DNA from: Christensenella sp. UBA5394
GTDB lineage: Bacteria > Bacillota > Clostridia > Christensenellales > CAG-138
DNA length: 10,403 bases
Assembly: GCA_002409725.1 (NCBI GenBank)
Contig: DHOI01000044.1
Span: forward strand, 1-10,403
Direction: 5' to 3'
The position numbers and the translations under genes are program-made. Of this stretch, positions 1-5,152 are shown one piece after another. The notes under the pieces were generated by a model that saw nothing but the letters and a program-made list of their open reading frames with translations, was not told the origin of the DNA and ran no database searches. Numbering within the stretch: position 1 is the stretch's first letter; every line of letters starts with the position of its first letter.

Positions 1-173
1 ACCGAGGCGTTCACGTTTTCGCCATAGAGAAAATACATCAAAAATGAGAAGAGCATCGTCACGCCCATCACGGCCAGCATGCGCATGAATGGCTGCAACT
101 CCAGCTTGAAGCCCTTGGCCTTGCGCATGATATCCCTTACGCCCGTTTTAAAATCCAACCATAACGCAGCCAT
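1..173 (-). CDS. N-terminus of a KdpD-like (DUF4118) membrane sensor, partial
   Basis: Only the first 57 codons are in the window; the gene runs off the left edge. The ATG at 173 is preceded on the minus strand by an AAAGGAG ribosome binding site with good spacing. About 30 basic, soluble residues are followed by a hydrophobic segment (about residues 32-50, core MLAVMGVTMLFSFLMYFL) and then GENVNASV. This resembles the start of the four-helix DUF4118 domain of KdpD-type histidine kinases, where a helix precedes an N-A-S/A-L segment. The divergent neighbour is a KdpE-like response regulator, which supports a sensor-kinase identity. If correct, the protein lacks the large cytoplasmic KdpD/Usp N-terminal region of classical KdpD. 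The kinase domains are not visible, so this could be another small-sensor kinase or an unrelated membrane protein. Confidence 0.5.
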   Translation of the reverse strand, partial: MAALWLDFKTGVRDIMRKAKGFKLELQPFMRMLAVMGVTMLFSFLMYFLYGENVNAS

Positions 174-267
174 TGAACGCTCCTTTCGGCATGGCCCGGC
201 CCGGCCTGGATAGGCCGCGGTCCTTAGAGATACCGTTAATCTCCCTTGCGGCCACGCATTGATTCCA

Positions 268-296
268 TTTATATTTTGCCACACTTTGGCATACAA
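268..296 (-). promoter_or_regulatory. Candidate sigma-70-type promoter for the minus-strand sensor gene
   Basis: Read on the minus strand, TTGTAT (296-291) and TATAAA (273-268) are separated by exactly 17 bp, giving -35 and -10 hexamers with 4/6 and 5/6 matches. Transcription would start near 261 and leave a leader of about 90 nt before the ATG at 173. An inverted repeat, TGCCA-N5-TGGCA (277-291), lies in the spacer and touches the -35 box. The leader contains a short GC hairpin (202-217, loop GGAT). This is seen in the sequence only; the assignment is inference. Confidence 0.4.
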
Positions 297-488
297 TTCT
301 ATCCCATCGGCGATTTTTTTACCACCCTGTTCCGGCTAAAAAATTGTATTTTTGGCGCGAATGGGGACATTTTGGCCCGTTTCCCTGCGGCTGCGCAAAA
401 ACACTTATAATGAATCTTTATGACCCGATCAGCCGCCATTATCGCCTTTTTGTCGATTTTTCGGCTTAGCTTAACATCATCTTATCGC

Positions 489-517
489 TTGCGATGTATA
501 TAATGGACTTATATAAT
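489..517 (+). promoter_or_regulatory. Sigma-70-type promoter for the response regulator
   Basis: TTGCGA (489-494) and a perfect TATAAT (512-517) are separated by 17 bp. The expected start is near 524, giving a leader of about 35 nt that contains AAAGGAG (541-547) ahead of the ATG at 560. The -35 box is covered by the inverted repeat ATCGC-TT-GCGAT (484-495), a possible operator. A second TATAAT at 499-504 has no good -35 partner. Confidence 0.65.
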
Positions 518-559
518 AGAGGCAGAGTATAAGCGATCCGAAAGGAGCATCCTGTCATT

Positions 560-1267
560 ATGAATAACATGCCCTTCATTCTCCTGATCGAAGATGACAA
601 AGCGATCGTGAATTTTATGAACACCGTGCTTTGCGCGAACCAATACCGGGTGCTGCACGCCAAAACGGGGCGGGAAGCCATCGCCCTGATTTCCTCCCAT
701 TGCCCGGATGTGATTTTGCTTGACTTGGGCTTGCCGGATATCGACGGCGTGGATATCATCCGCACGGTGCGGCAATGGACGCAGGTGCCCATCATCGTGG
801 TCAGCGCTCGCAGCCGCGAGCAGGAAAAGGTCGACGCGCTGGATGCCGGGGCGGATGATTACGTGACAAAGCCCTTTGGCACGGCGGAGCTATTGGCCCG
901 CATCCGCATCGCCCTGCGCCATACCAACCAGGGCCCCGGGCAGGATTCCCCGAGCGGGAAATTCCAAAATGGCGACCTGACGATCGATTACGATATCCGC
1001 CGCGTTACCGTGGATGGCAACGATGTGCACCTGACTCACATCGAATACAAGATTGTCACCCTGATCGCGCGGCACTTGGGTAAGGTGCTTACGTATGATT
1101 ATATCATCCGCAACGTATGGGGCAGCCGGCCCACGGTGGATAACCAGATTTTGCGGGTCAACATGGCCAATATCCGCCGCAAGCTGGAGAAGAACCCGGC
1201 CGAGCCGCACTATATCATCACCGAAACCGGCATCGGCTACCGCATGATCGACCTTTCCATTGAATAG
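560..1267 (+). CDS. OmpR/KdpE-type two-component response regulator
   Basis: This cytoplasmic DNA-binding response regulator has 235 aa, a normal length for the OmpR family. The receiver domain (about 5-121) has acidic pocket residues E11, D12 and D13, phosphoacceptor D55 in VILLD, switch residue S82 and K104 in VTKPFG. The stretch SAREQEKVDALDAGADDY-like (82-101) is characteristic of KdpE. A linker near 122-137 leads to a winged-helix DNA-binding domain (about 138-231), with the recognition helix around VDNQILRVNMANIRRK (193-208) and a final GIGYRM wing. The start follows AAAGGAG by 12 nt, somewhat long; a second ATG three codons later would be 21 nt away, so the first is preferred. Its probable partner is the divergent DUF4118-like sensor gene. 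No kdpFABC genes are visible, so a role in potassium transport is not established. Confidence 0.88.
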   Translation: MNNMPFILLIEDDKAIVNFMNTVLCANQYRVLHAKTGREAIALISSHCPDVILLDLGLPDIDGVDIIRTVRQWTQVPIIVVSARSREQEKVDALDAGADDYVTKPFGTAELLARIRIALRHTNQGPGQDSPSGKFQNGDLTIDYDIRRVTVDGNDVHLTHIEYKIVTLIARHLGKVLTYDYIIRNVWGSRPTVDNQILRVNMANIRRKLEKNPAEPHYIITETGIGYRMIDLSIE

Positions 1268-1303
1268 GGCTGGTTGCGGTCCTAAATTTCAGCATAAAAG
1301 CGA

Positions 1304-1338
1304 TTTTTGCCCGGCGCGGTTCCAGCGCCGGGCAAAAA
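1304..1338. other. Perfect 14-bp inverted repeat, T-tract first and A-tract last
   Basis: TTTTTGCCCGGCGC (1304-1317) and GCGCCGGGCAAAAA (1325-1338) are exact inverted repeats around a 7-nt loop (1318-1324). It lies 36 nt after the response-regulator stop. On both strands the T run precedes the stem and the A run follows it, so neither direction has the U-tract after the hairpin that an intrinsic terminator needs. It may be an RNA hairpin, a cruciform or a protein site that bounds the transcript. Confidence 0.7.
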
Positions 1339-1340
1339 TG

Positions 1341-1370
1341 TTCCCACGGCGGCCTTTGGTCTGCTATAAT
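1341..1370 (+). promoter_or_regulatory. Extended -10 promoter for the YhaM-like gene
   Basis: TGCTATAAT (1362-1370) is a perfect extended -10 (TGN-TATAAT). The weak -35 is TTCCCA (1341-1346) with an 18-bp spacer, a common pairing for extended -10 promoters. The expected start is near 1377, giving a leader of about 24 nt that includes GGAGG (1390-1394), 6 nt before the ATG at 1401. Confidence 0.65.
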
Positions 1371-1400
1371 GGAGGAAACACGTATCAACGGAGGTAGCGC

Positions 1401-2372
1401 ATGGGCCGCATGTTTCTGCTGGATCAACGAATCAACCCCACGTCCAATCAGGTGGAGGGCTTTTGCATTGTGCGCCAGGTGGCGCAAAAGAGCAATGTCA
1501 AGGGCAGTGATTACCTGGACTTTATCCTTTGCGACGCGGGCGGCGAGGTGAACGCCAAGCTGTGGGATTACAACATCGAGCAGCACGGCCACTATGAGGC
1601 GGATACGGTTGTTAAGGTGCGGGCCACCATTACCCTCTGGAAGGATACGGAGCAGCTTAAGATCGACCGCATCCGCAACCTCAAAGAGGGTGAGGAGCCG
1701 GATATGAGCCGCCTCATCCCCTGCGCACCCCTTTCCGGTCAGGAGATGTACGACGCGCTTTATGCCTGCGCCGAAGGCTTTGCGGATGGGGACCTCAAAA
1801 TGCTTACCCAATACCTTTTGCGCGAAAATAAAGACGACCTTTTGCGCTGGCCTGCGGCCCTCAAGCTACACCACGCCATGCGCGGCGGCCTGCTTTACCA
1901 TACGCATACCATGCTGCGCGCGGCCAAGGCCCTCTGCGGCATCTATCAAGAGCTTTATCCGAACCTAAACCCCGATTTGGTCTATGCCGGCGTGATCCTG
2001 CACGATTTGGCCAAGGTGCCCGAATTGAGCGTGGGCTCCCTGGGCCTCGCCACCTCCTATTCGACGGCGGGCCAGCTGCTTGGTCATATCAACATCGGCG
2101 TGGCCCTGGTCGAGCGGGCGGCCGCGGAGCTGATGATTGACGAAAGCGTGAAAGTGCTGGTGCAGCACATCCTGCTCTCCCACCACGGCCTGGCGGAATA
2201 TGGCAGCCCGCGTGCGCCCATGTTCCCGGAGGCGGAGATCGTTTCCCAGGTGGACGTGCTGGATTCCCGGCTTTTCGAGATGTACGAAGCCCTCTCCGGC
2301 GTGCAGGTGGGCGAATTTTCCGAGCGCCAATGGGCCCTGGATAACCGGCAGATCTATAACCACGGCAGATAG
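1401..2372 (+). CDS. yhaM: YhaM-type OB-fold/HD-domain 3'-5' exoribonuclease
   Basis: The predicted product (323 aa) is a cytoplasmic metal-dependent 3'-5' exonuclease acting on RNA or DNA ends, as known for Bacillus YhaM, with a role in RNA turnover. The length fits the family. The N-terminus (about 15-95) is an OB-fold nucleic-acid-binding domain, with typical strands around DYLDFILCDAGGEVNAKLW. The C-terminal HD domain (about 150-310) shows HHAMRGGLLYHTHTM (157-171), the ILHDLAK signature with H201 and D202, GHINIG with H229, LLSHHG with H261 and H262, and D285/D288 late in the domain. These residues form the expected metal site. The start has GGAGG 6 nt upstream. It has its own promoter and probably shares a transcript with the CPBP gene 45 nt downstream. 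No residue expected for activity appears to be missing. Confidence 0.9.
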   Translation: MGRMFLLDQRINPTSNQVEGFCIVRQVAQKSNVKGSDYLDFILCDAGGEVNAKLWDYNIEQHGHYEADTVVKVRATITLWKDTEQLKIDRIRNLKEGEEPDMSRLIPCAPLSGQEMYDALYACAEGFADGDLKMLTQYLLRENKDDLLRWPAALKLHHAMRGGLLYHTHTMLRAAKALCGIYQELYPNLNPDLVYAGVILHDLAKVPELSVGSLGLATSYSTAGQLLGHINIGVALVERAAAELMIDESVKVLVQHILLSHHGLAEYGSPRAPMFPEAEIVSQVDVLDSRLFEMYEALSGVQVGEFSERQWALDNRQIYNHGR

Positions 2373-2417
2373 GCGCCCCTCCAAGACAGCATCTTGCCAA
2401 GGGAGGAACCATACGCG

Positions 2418-3287
2418 ATGGATAAGAGACTCCTGCGCTTCTTCTTAGCCGTTTTCGCCACTTCCTGGCTATTTTGGGCGGCGGCGGTTTTATTGGAGAT
2501 AAAGGGATGGATTGCCCCTGCAGTCCAGGTTTTGACTTGTATCGGCAACGCAACGCCCTCCGTGCTGGGTCTCGTGTTTGCCTGGCGGGATGGAGGAAAA
2601 AAGGGCTTAAATGCGCTGGTGAAAGCCTCGGGCACCCGGCGGTATAAAGGCAGGCAATGGCTGGCTATCGCGGTACCCTTTGCAGCGCTGCTGCTCAGCG
2701 CGGCGATACAGCTGCTCTTTGGGCAAAGCCTTCCCCCGTTGGTGATGCCGCTGGTGCTGTTGTTTTCCCTCCCCTTTCAGTTCCTGATAGGCGGGCCTCT
2801 GTTTGAAGAGTTGGGTTGGCGGGGCTATGCCCTGCCGCGCCTGCTGCATCGCCACAGGCCCCTGACCGCCTCCCTTCTGCTGGGCGTTGTTTGGGCTATC
2901 TGGGCTATACCAATGGCCTTTTGGGGAGATCTTGTGTTGCCTGCGTTGCTGCCTTATGGCATCGCCACGTGCCTGTGCGTATATCTGCTCTATGCCATCT
3001 TTGCTTCCATCCTCGCAACGATCGTCTACCTGCGGGCAGAGAATAGCATCATGCTGGCCATGCTGCTGCATACGGCCTGCCTGTCTATGATCTCCACAGC
3101 CCTTCTGTTTTTGGAAAAGATAGCTTTTCTCATCTGCATGCTCTGCTTTATCGCTTTATCCTGCATCTTGACCTATACGGAGCGGCGGCTTTTGCTGGAG
3201 CGGCTCCCCGCAAAAAGAATGCCGCCCGAAGAATTGCAGCTAGACGAAGCCCAGATGGAACCGCGTCCGCCCGAGAGCGAGACCTAG
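2418..3287 (+). CDS. CPBP-family (CAAX protease-like) membrane protein, altered active site
   Basis: The 289-aa protein is strongly hydrophobic, with several predicted membrane helices (for example about 8-27, 37-55, 82-101, 108-125, 152-168, 184-204, 208-230, 235-252) and a charged, proline-rich C-terminal tail (260-289). The motif FEELGWRGYALPRL (129-142) is the EExxxR hallmark (E130, E131, R135) of CPBP/Abi intramembrane proteases. The second motif, normally W-x-x-W-H, reads WAIWA with A163 where His is expected. The third keeps H218, but the usual HxxxN asparagine is L222. It is therefore a family member that may not be a working protease. The ATG at 2418 has GGGAGG 11 nt upstream; an in-frame TTG at 2394 would begin inside a hairpin before that site and is not preferred. 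Substrate unknown. Confidence 0.78.
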   Translation: MDKRLLRFFLAVFATSWLFWAAAVLLEIKGWIAPAVQVLTCIGNATPSVLGLVFAWRDGGKKGLNALVKASGTRRYKGRQWLAIAVPFAALLLSAAIQLLFGQSLPPLVMPLVLLFSLPFQFLIGGPLFEELGWRGYALPRLLHRHRPLTASLLLGVVWAIWAIPMAFWGDLVLPALLPYGIATCLCVYLLYAIFASILATIVYLRAENSIMLAMLLHTACLSMISTALLFLEKIAFLICMLCFIALSCILTYTERRLLLERLPAKRMPPEELQLDEAQMEPRPPESET

Positions 3288-3289
3288 CG

Positions 3290-3365
3290 AAAGCACGCGG
3301 CCTGTGCCTTGCTGATCATCAATATATAACCTGCACTTTTGGACGCGGCCTCCGCCGTGCTTTTC
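3290..3365 (+). terminator. Possible terminator after the CPBP gene
   Basis: A hairpin CGCGGC-CTCC-GCCGTG (3344-3359, one G-U pair) is followed by CTTTTCTATT, a plausible intrinsic terminator. An alternative long-range pairing joins AAAGCACG (3290-3297) with CGTGCTTT (3356-3363) and would compete with the short stem. The location, between the CPBP gene and an independent promoter, fits a terminator, but the short stem is only moderately stable. Confidence 0.4.
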
Positions 3366-3393
3366 TATTATTATTTATTATATGCAGACCATA

Positions 3394-3423
3394 TTGACAG
3401 CCGCAATTACCACATTGTATACT
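3394..3423 (+). promoter_or_regulatory. Near-consensus promoter for the Re-citrate synthase-like gene
   Basis: A perfect TTGACA (3394-3399) and TATACT (3418-3423, 5/6 match) are 18 bp apart. Transcription would begin near 3430, leaving a leader of about 34 nt with GGAGGG (3452-3457) placed 6 nt before the ATG at 3464. The -10 box lies inside the GTATAC repeat/palindrome, which points to repression. Confidence 0.7.
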
Positions 3424-3441
3424 TGTATACACAAATACAAG
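3415..3441. promoter_or_regulatory. GTATAC-rich palindromic operator over the -10 and start site
   Basis: TTGTATAC occurs twice in tandem (3415-3422, 3423-3430). The second copy takes part in an inverted repeat, CTTGTAT (3422-3428) and ATACAAG (3435-3441), with a 6-bp spacer. TTGTATAC-type palindromes are known operators of GntR-family repressors. The position, overlapping the -10 and +1, is what a repressor site would need. The regulator itself is not in the window, so the family assignment is inference. Confidence 0.55.
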
Positions 3442-3463
3442 AATACAGAACGGAGGGTATCCC

Positions 3464-4882
3464 ATGGCCGGCGTCACATTCAACGAGCGTACCAATCTTC
3501 TCACCGAGAATATCTATCAATATCAGCTGCAGGATGTGGAAGAAGGGAACTACTTCCGCTCCATGTTCGAATATACCAGCGTGCCCAAGGTTGCCTTCAA
3601 TAACCGCGTGGTGCCTATGCAAACGCCGGAGGAGATCTGGGTTACGGATACCACCTTCCGCGATGGCCAGCAATCCCGCTCGCCCTTCACGGTAAAGCAG
3701 ATCGTCGATTTGTTTAAGCTGATGTCCCGCCTGGGCGGCCCCAAGGGGCTGATCCGCCAGAGCGAGTTTTTCCCCTATTCCGATGCGGATCGGGAGGCCA
3801 TTGAGCAATGTATGGGCCTGGGGCTGAAGTTCCCCGAGGTCACCACCTGGATTCGCGCGGCAGAGCAGGATTTCGCTCTCATCAAGGCCCTTGGCATCAA
3901 GGAAACCGGTATTTTGGTATCCGCTTCGGATTACCACATCTTCCGCAAGATGAACCTCACCCGCGCCCAGGCCATGGATAAATATTTGGGCGTGGTCAAG
4001 GATGCCCTGGCCATGGGCATCCGCCCCCGCTGCCACCTTGAGGACGTGACCCGGGCGGATTTTTACGGCTTCGTGGTGCCCTTTGCCACAGAGCTGATGC
4101 GCCTTTCCAGGGAGAGCGGCATCGATATCAAGATACGCCTGTGCGATACCATGGGCTATGGCGTTACCTACCCCGGCGTGGCCCTGCCCCGCAGCGTGCA
4201 GGGCATCGTCTACGGCATGACCCACTTGGCCGAGGTGCCCAGCGGGAGCCTCGAGTGGCATGGTCATAACGATTTTTACAAGGTGGTCACCAATTCGGCC
4301 ACGGCCTGGCTCTATGGCTGCGGCGCTGTTAACGCCACGCTGCTGGGCTTGGGCGAGCGCACGGGCAACTGCCCCATCGAGGCTATGCTCATCGAATATG
4401 CCCAGCTGCGCGGCACGGACGACGGCATCGATTTCCCTGTGATCACCGAGATCGCCGAATATTTCGAGAAGGAGATCGGCTATCCCATCCCCTTCAACAC
4501 CCCCTTCGTGGGCAGCAACTTCAACGCCACCCGCGCGGGCATCCATGCGGACGGCCTCTTGAAGGATGAGGAGATCTACAATATCTTCGACACCGCGCAG
4601 ATCCTCAACCGGCCCGCAACCGTGATGGTAGATAAATTTAGCGGTTTGGCCGGCATCGCCTACTGGATCAACGCCTACTACCGCGTGCCAAAGGAGATGC
4701 TGATGGATAAGCACGCGCCCATCGTGGCCCAGATGAAGGAGCTGGTGGATGCCCAATACGCAAACGGCCGCAACACGGCCATGGGCCCCCGGGAGTTGCG
4801 CACCATGCTCCGTGAGCTGGATCCGGCGCTGCACGACAAGCTCACCTCCCTGCACCGCAAGGATAAGGAGATATATTGGTAA
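3464..4882 (+). CDS. DRE-TIM acyltransferase, probable Re-citrate synthase
   Basis: This 472-aa cytoplasmic enzyme belongs to the 2-isopropylmalate/homocitrate/citramalate synthase family, which condenses acetyl-CoA with a 2-oxo acid. The signature TDTTFRDGQQ (61-70) supplies catalytic R66 and metal ligand D67. WHGHNDF (265-271) supplies metal ligands H266 and H268, and RAGIHADGLLKDEEIY (357-372) carries the mobile catalytic His (H361). There is no C-terminal LeuA-type allosteric domain. The sequence style (long N-terminal extension before the TIM barrel; TTWIRA, SASDYHIF and HLEDVTRADFYGF segments) matches, from memory, the group that includes Re-citrate synthase of strict anaerobes. That enzyme makes citrate from oxaloacetate and acetyl-CoA for glutamate synthesis. 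Homocitrate synthase or an unusual isopropylmalate synthase remain alternatives. It is a single-gene unit with its own promoter and probable operator; no leu or nif genes are adjacent. Confidence 0.7.
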   Translation: MAGVTFNERTNLLTENIYQYQLQDVEEGNYFRSMFEYTSVPKVAFNNRVVPMQTPEEIWVTDTTFRDGQQSRSPFTVKQIVDLFKLMSRLGGPKGLIRQSEFFPYSDADREAIEQCMGLGLKFPEVTTWIRAAEQDFALIKALGIKETGILVSASDYHIFRKMNLTRAQAMDKYLGVVKDALAMGIRPRCHLEDVTRADFYGFVVPFATELMRLSRESGIDIKIRLCDTMGYGVTYPGVALPRSVQGIVYGMTHLAEVPSGSLEWHGHNDFYKVVTNSATAWLYGCGAVNATLLGLGERTGNCPIEAMLIEYAQLRGTDDGIDFPVITEIAEYFEKEIGYPIPFNTPFVGSNFNATRAGIHADGLLKDEEIYNIFDTAQILNRPATVMVDKFSGLAGIAYWINAYYRVPKEMLMDKHAPIVAQMKELVDAQYANGRNTAMGPRELRTMLRELDPALHDKLTSLHRKDKEIYW

Positions 4883-4891
4883 TAAACAAGC

Positions 4892-4917
4892 AAGGCCCGG
4901 CAATGCGCCGGGCCTTT
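4892..4917 (+). terminator. Hairpin after the Re-citrate synthase-like gene
   Basis: AAGGCCCGGC (4892-4901) and GCCGGGCCTT (4907-4916) form a perfect 10-bp stem around AATGC, 9 nt after the stop. Only TTT follows before GAG, so termination may be incomplete. The identical stem recurs at 5113-5138 with a longer T run. Confidence 0.6.
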
Positions 4918-4920
4918 GAG

Positions 4921-5112
4921 GCTGCCGAAAAACCTTAGGGGTTTGGGGGCCATAGCCCCCGGAGGCTTTTATCGTGAGCGGCGGCGTGTACGCCGCGAGC
5001 GTAAAGGCTTGCGTAGCAAGCGTTTCTTCTCATGGTTTCCTGACCGCGCCACAGGCGCAAGGGAACCATGCAAGCTCGAAAAAGTGGCAAAGCCACTTTT
5101 TCCACAGGCTGG
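4921..5112. repeat. Intergenic array of consecutive hairpins, REP/MITE-like
   Basis: No credible gene lies in the 270 bp between the two converging transcripts. Instead there are successive inverted repeats. AAACC/GGTTT (4930-4944). GGGGGC-CATA-GCCCCC (4945-4960). GCGGCG-TGTA-CGCCGC (4981-4996). GCTTGC-GTA-GCAAGC (5007-5021). CATGGTTTCC/GGGAACCATG (5031-5070, one G-U pair), which encloses GCGCC-ACA-GGCGC (5046-5058). GAAAAAGTGGC-AAA-GCCACTTTTTC (5078-5102). This dense arrangement resembles composite palindromic intergenic repeats (BIME-like) or a non-autonomous element. A structured RNA is possible. Other genomic copies cannot be seen from one window. Confidence 0.6.
5078..5102 (-). terminator. 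Hairpin terminator-like element, symmetrical A/T tracts
   Basis: GAAAAAGTGGC and GCCACTTTTTC form a perfect 11-bp stem with an AAA loop. The A run leads and the T run ends the stem on both strands, so it can act in either direction. For the leftward aro operon it lies about 50 nt past the aroA stop and provides the first run of five Ts after a stem. Confidence 0.5.
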
Positions 5113-5141
5113 AAGGCCCGGCACATTTGCCGGGCCTTTTT
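5113..5141. terminator. Bidirectional-type intrinsic terminator between converging transcripts
   Basis: AAGGCCCGGC (5113-5122) and GCCGGGCCTT (5129-5138) pair around ACATTT. On the plus strand TTTTT (5137-5141) ends the structure, a good intrinsic terminator for rightward transcription. On the minus strand it lies 11 nt after the aroA stop but only TT closes the stem. Its stem is identical to that at 4892-4916. Confidence 0.7.
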
Positions 5142-5152
5142 CGTTCGTTTTA

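Larger units (their letters stand above)
174..559. other. Divergent intergenic region between sensor and regulator genes
   Basis: This 386-bp region separates two divergently transcribed genes. It is clearly more AT-rich than the flanking genes. It contains a candidate promoter in each direction, a small GC hairpin (202-217) in the minus-strand leader, and repeated TTATCGC elements near the plus-strand promoter. I see no credible coding region or RNA gene in it. Confidence 0.7.

Noticed and set aside
1304..1338. Calling this hairpin an intrinsic terminator
   Set aside because: The T run precedes and the A run follows the stem on both strands, so the required U-tract after the stem is absent.
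2394..2417. TTG start for the CPBP protein, 8 codons upstream
   Set aside because: It lies before the GGGAGG site at 2401-2406 and inside a hairpin; the ATG at 2418 follows that site properly.
3407..4903. A 498-codon minus-strand open frame opposite the Re-citrate synthase-like gene
   Set aside because: It mirrors a gene with strong catalytic motifs on the plus strand; its own translation is low-complexity and motif-free, as expected from high-GC codon bias.
4892..5141. A CRISPR array
   Set aside because: The repeats are different palindromes of different lengths, not identical direct repeats with regular spacers.
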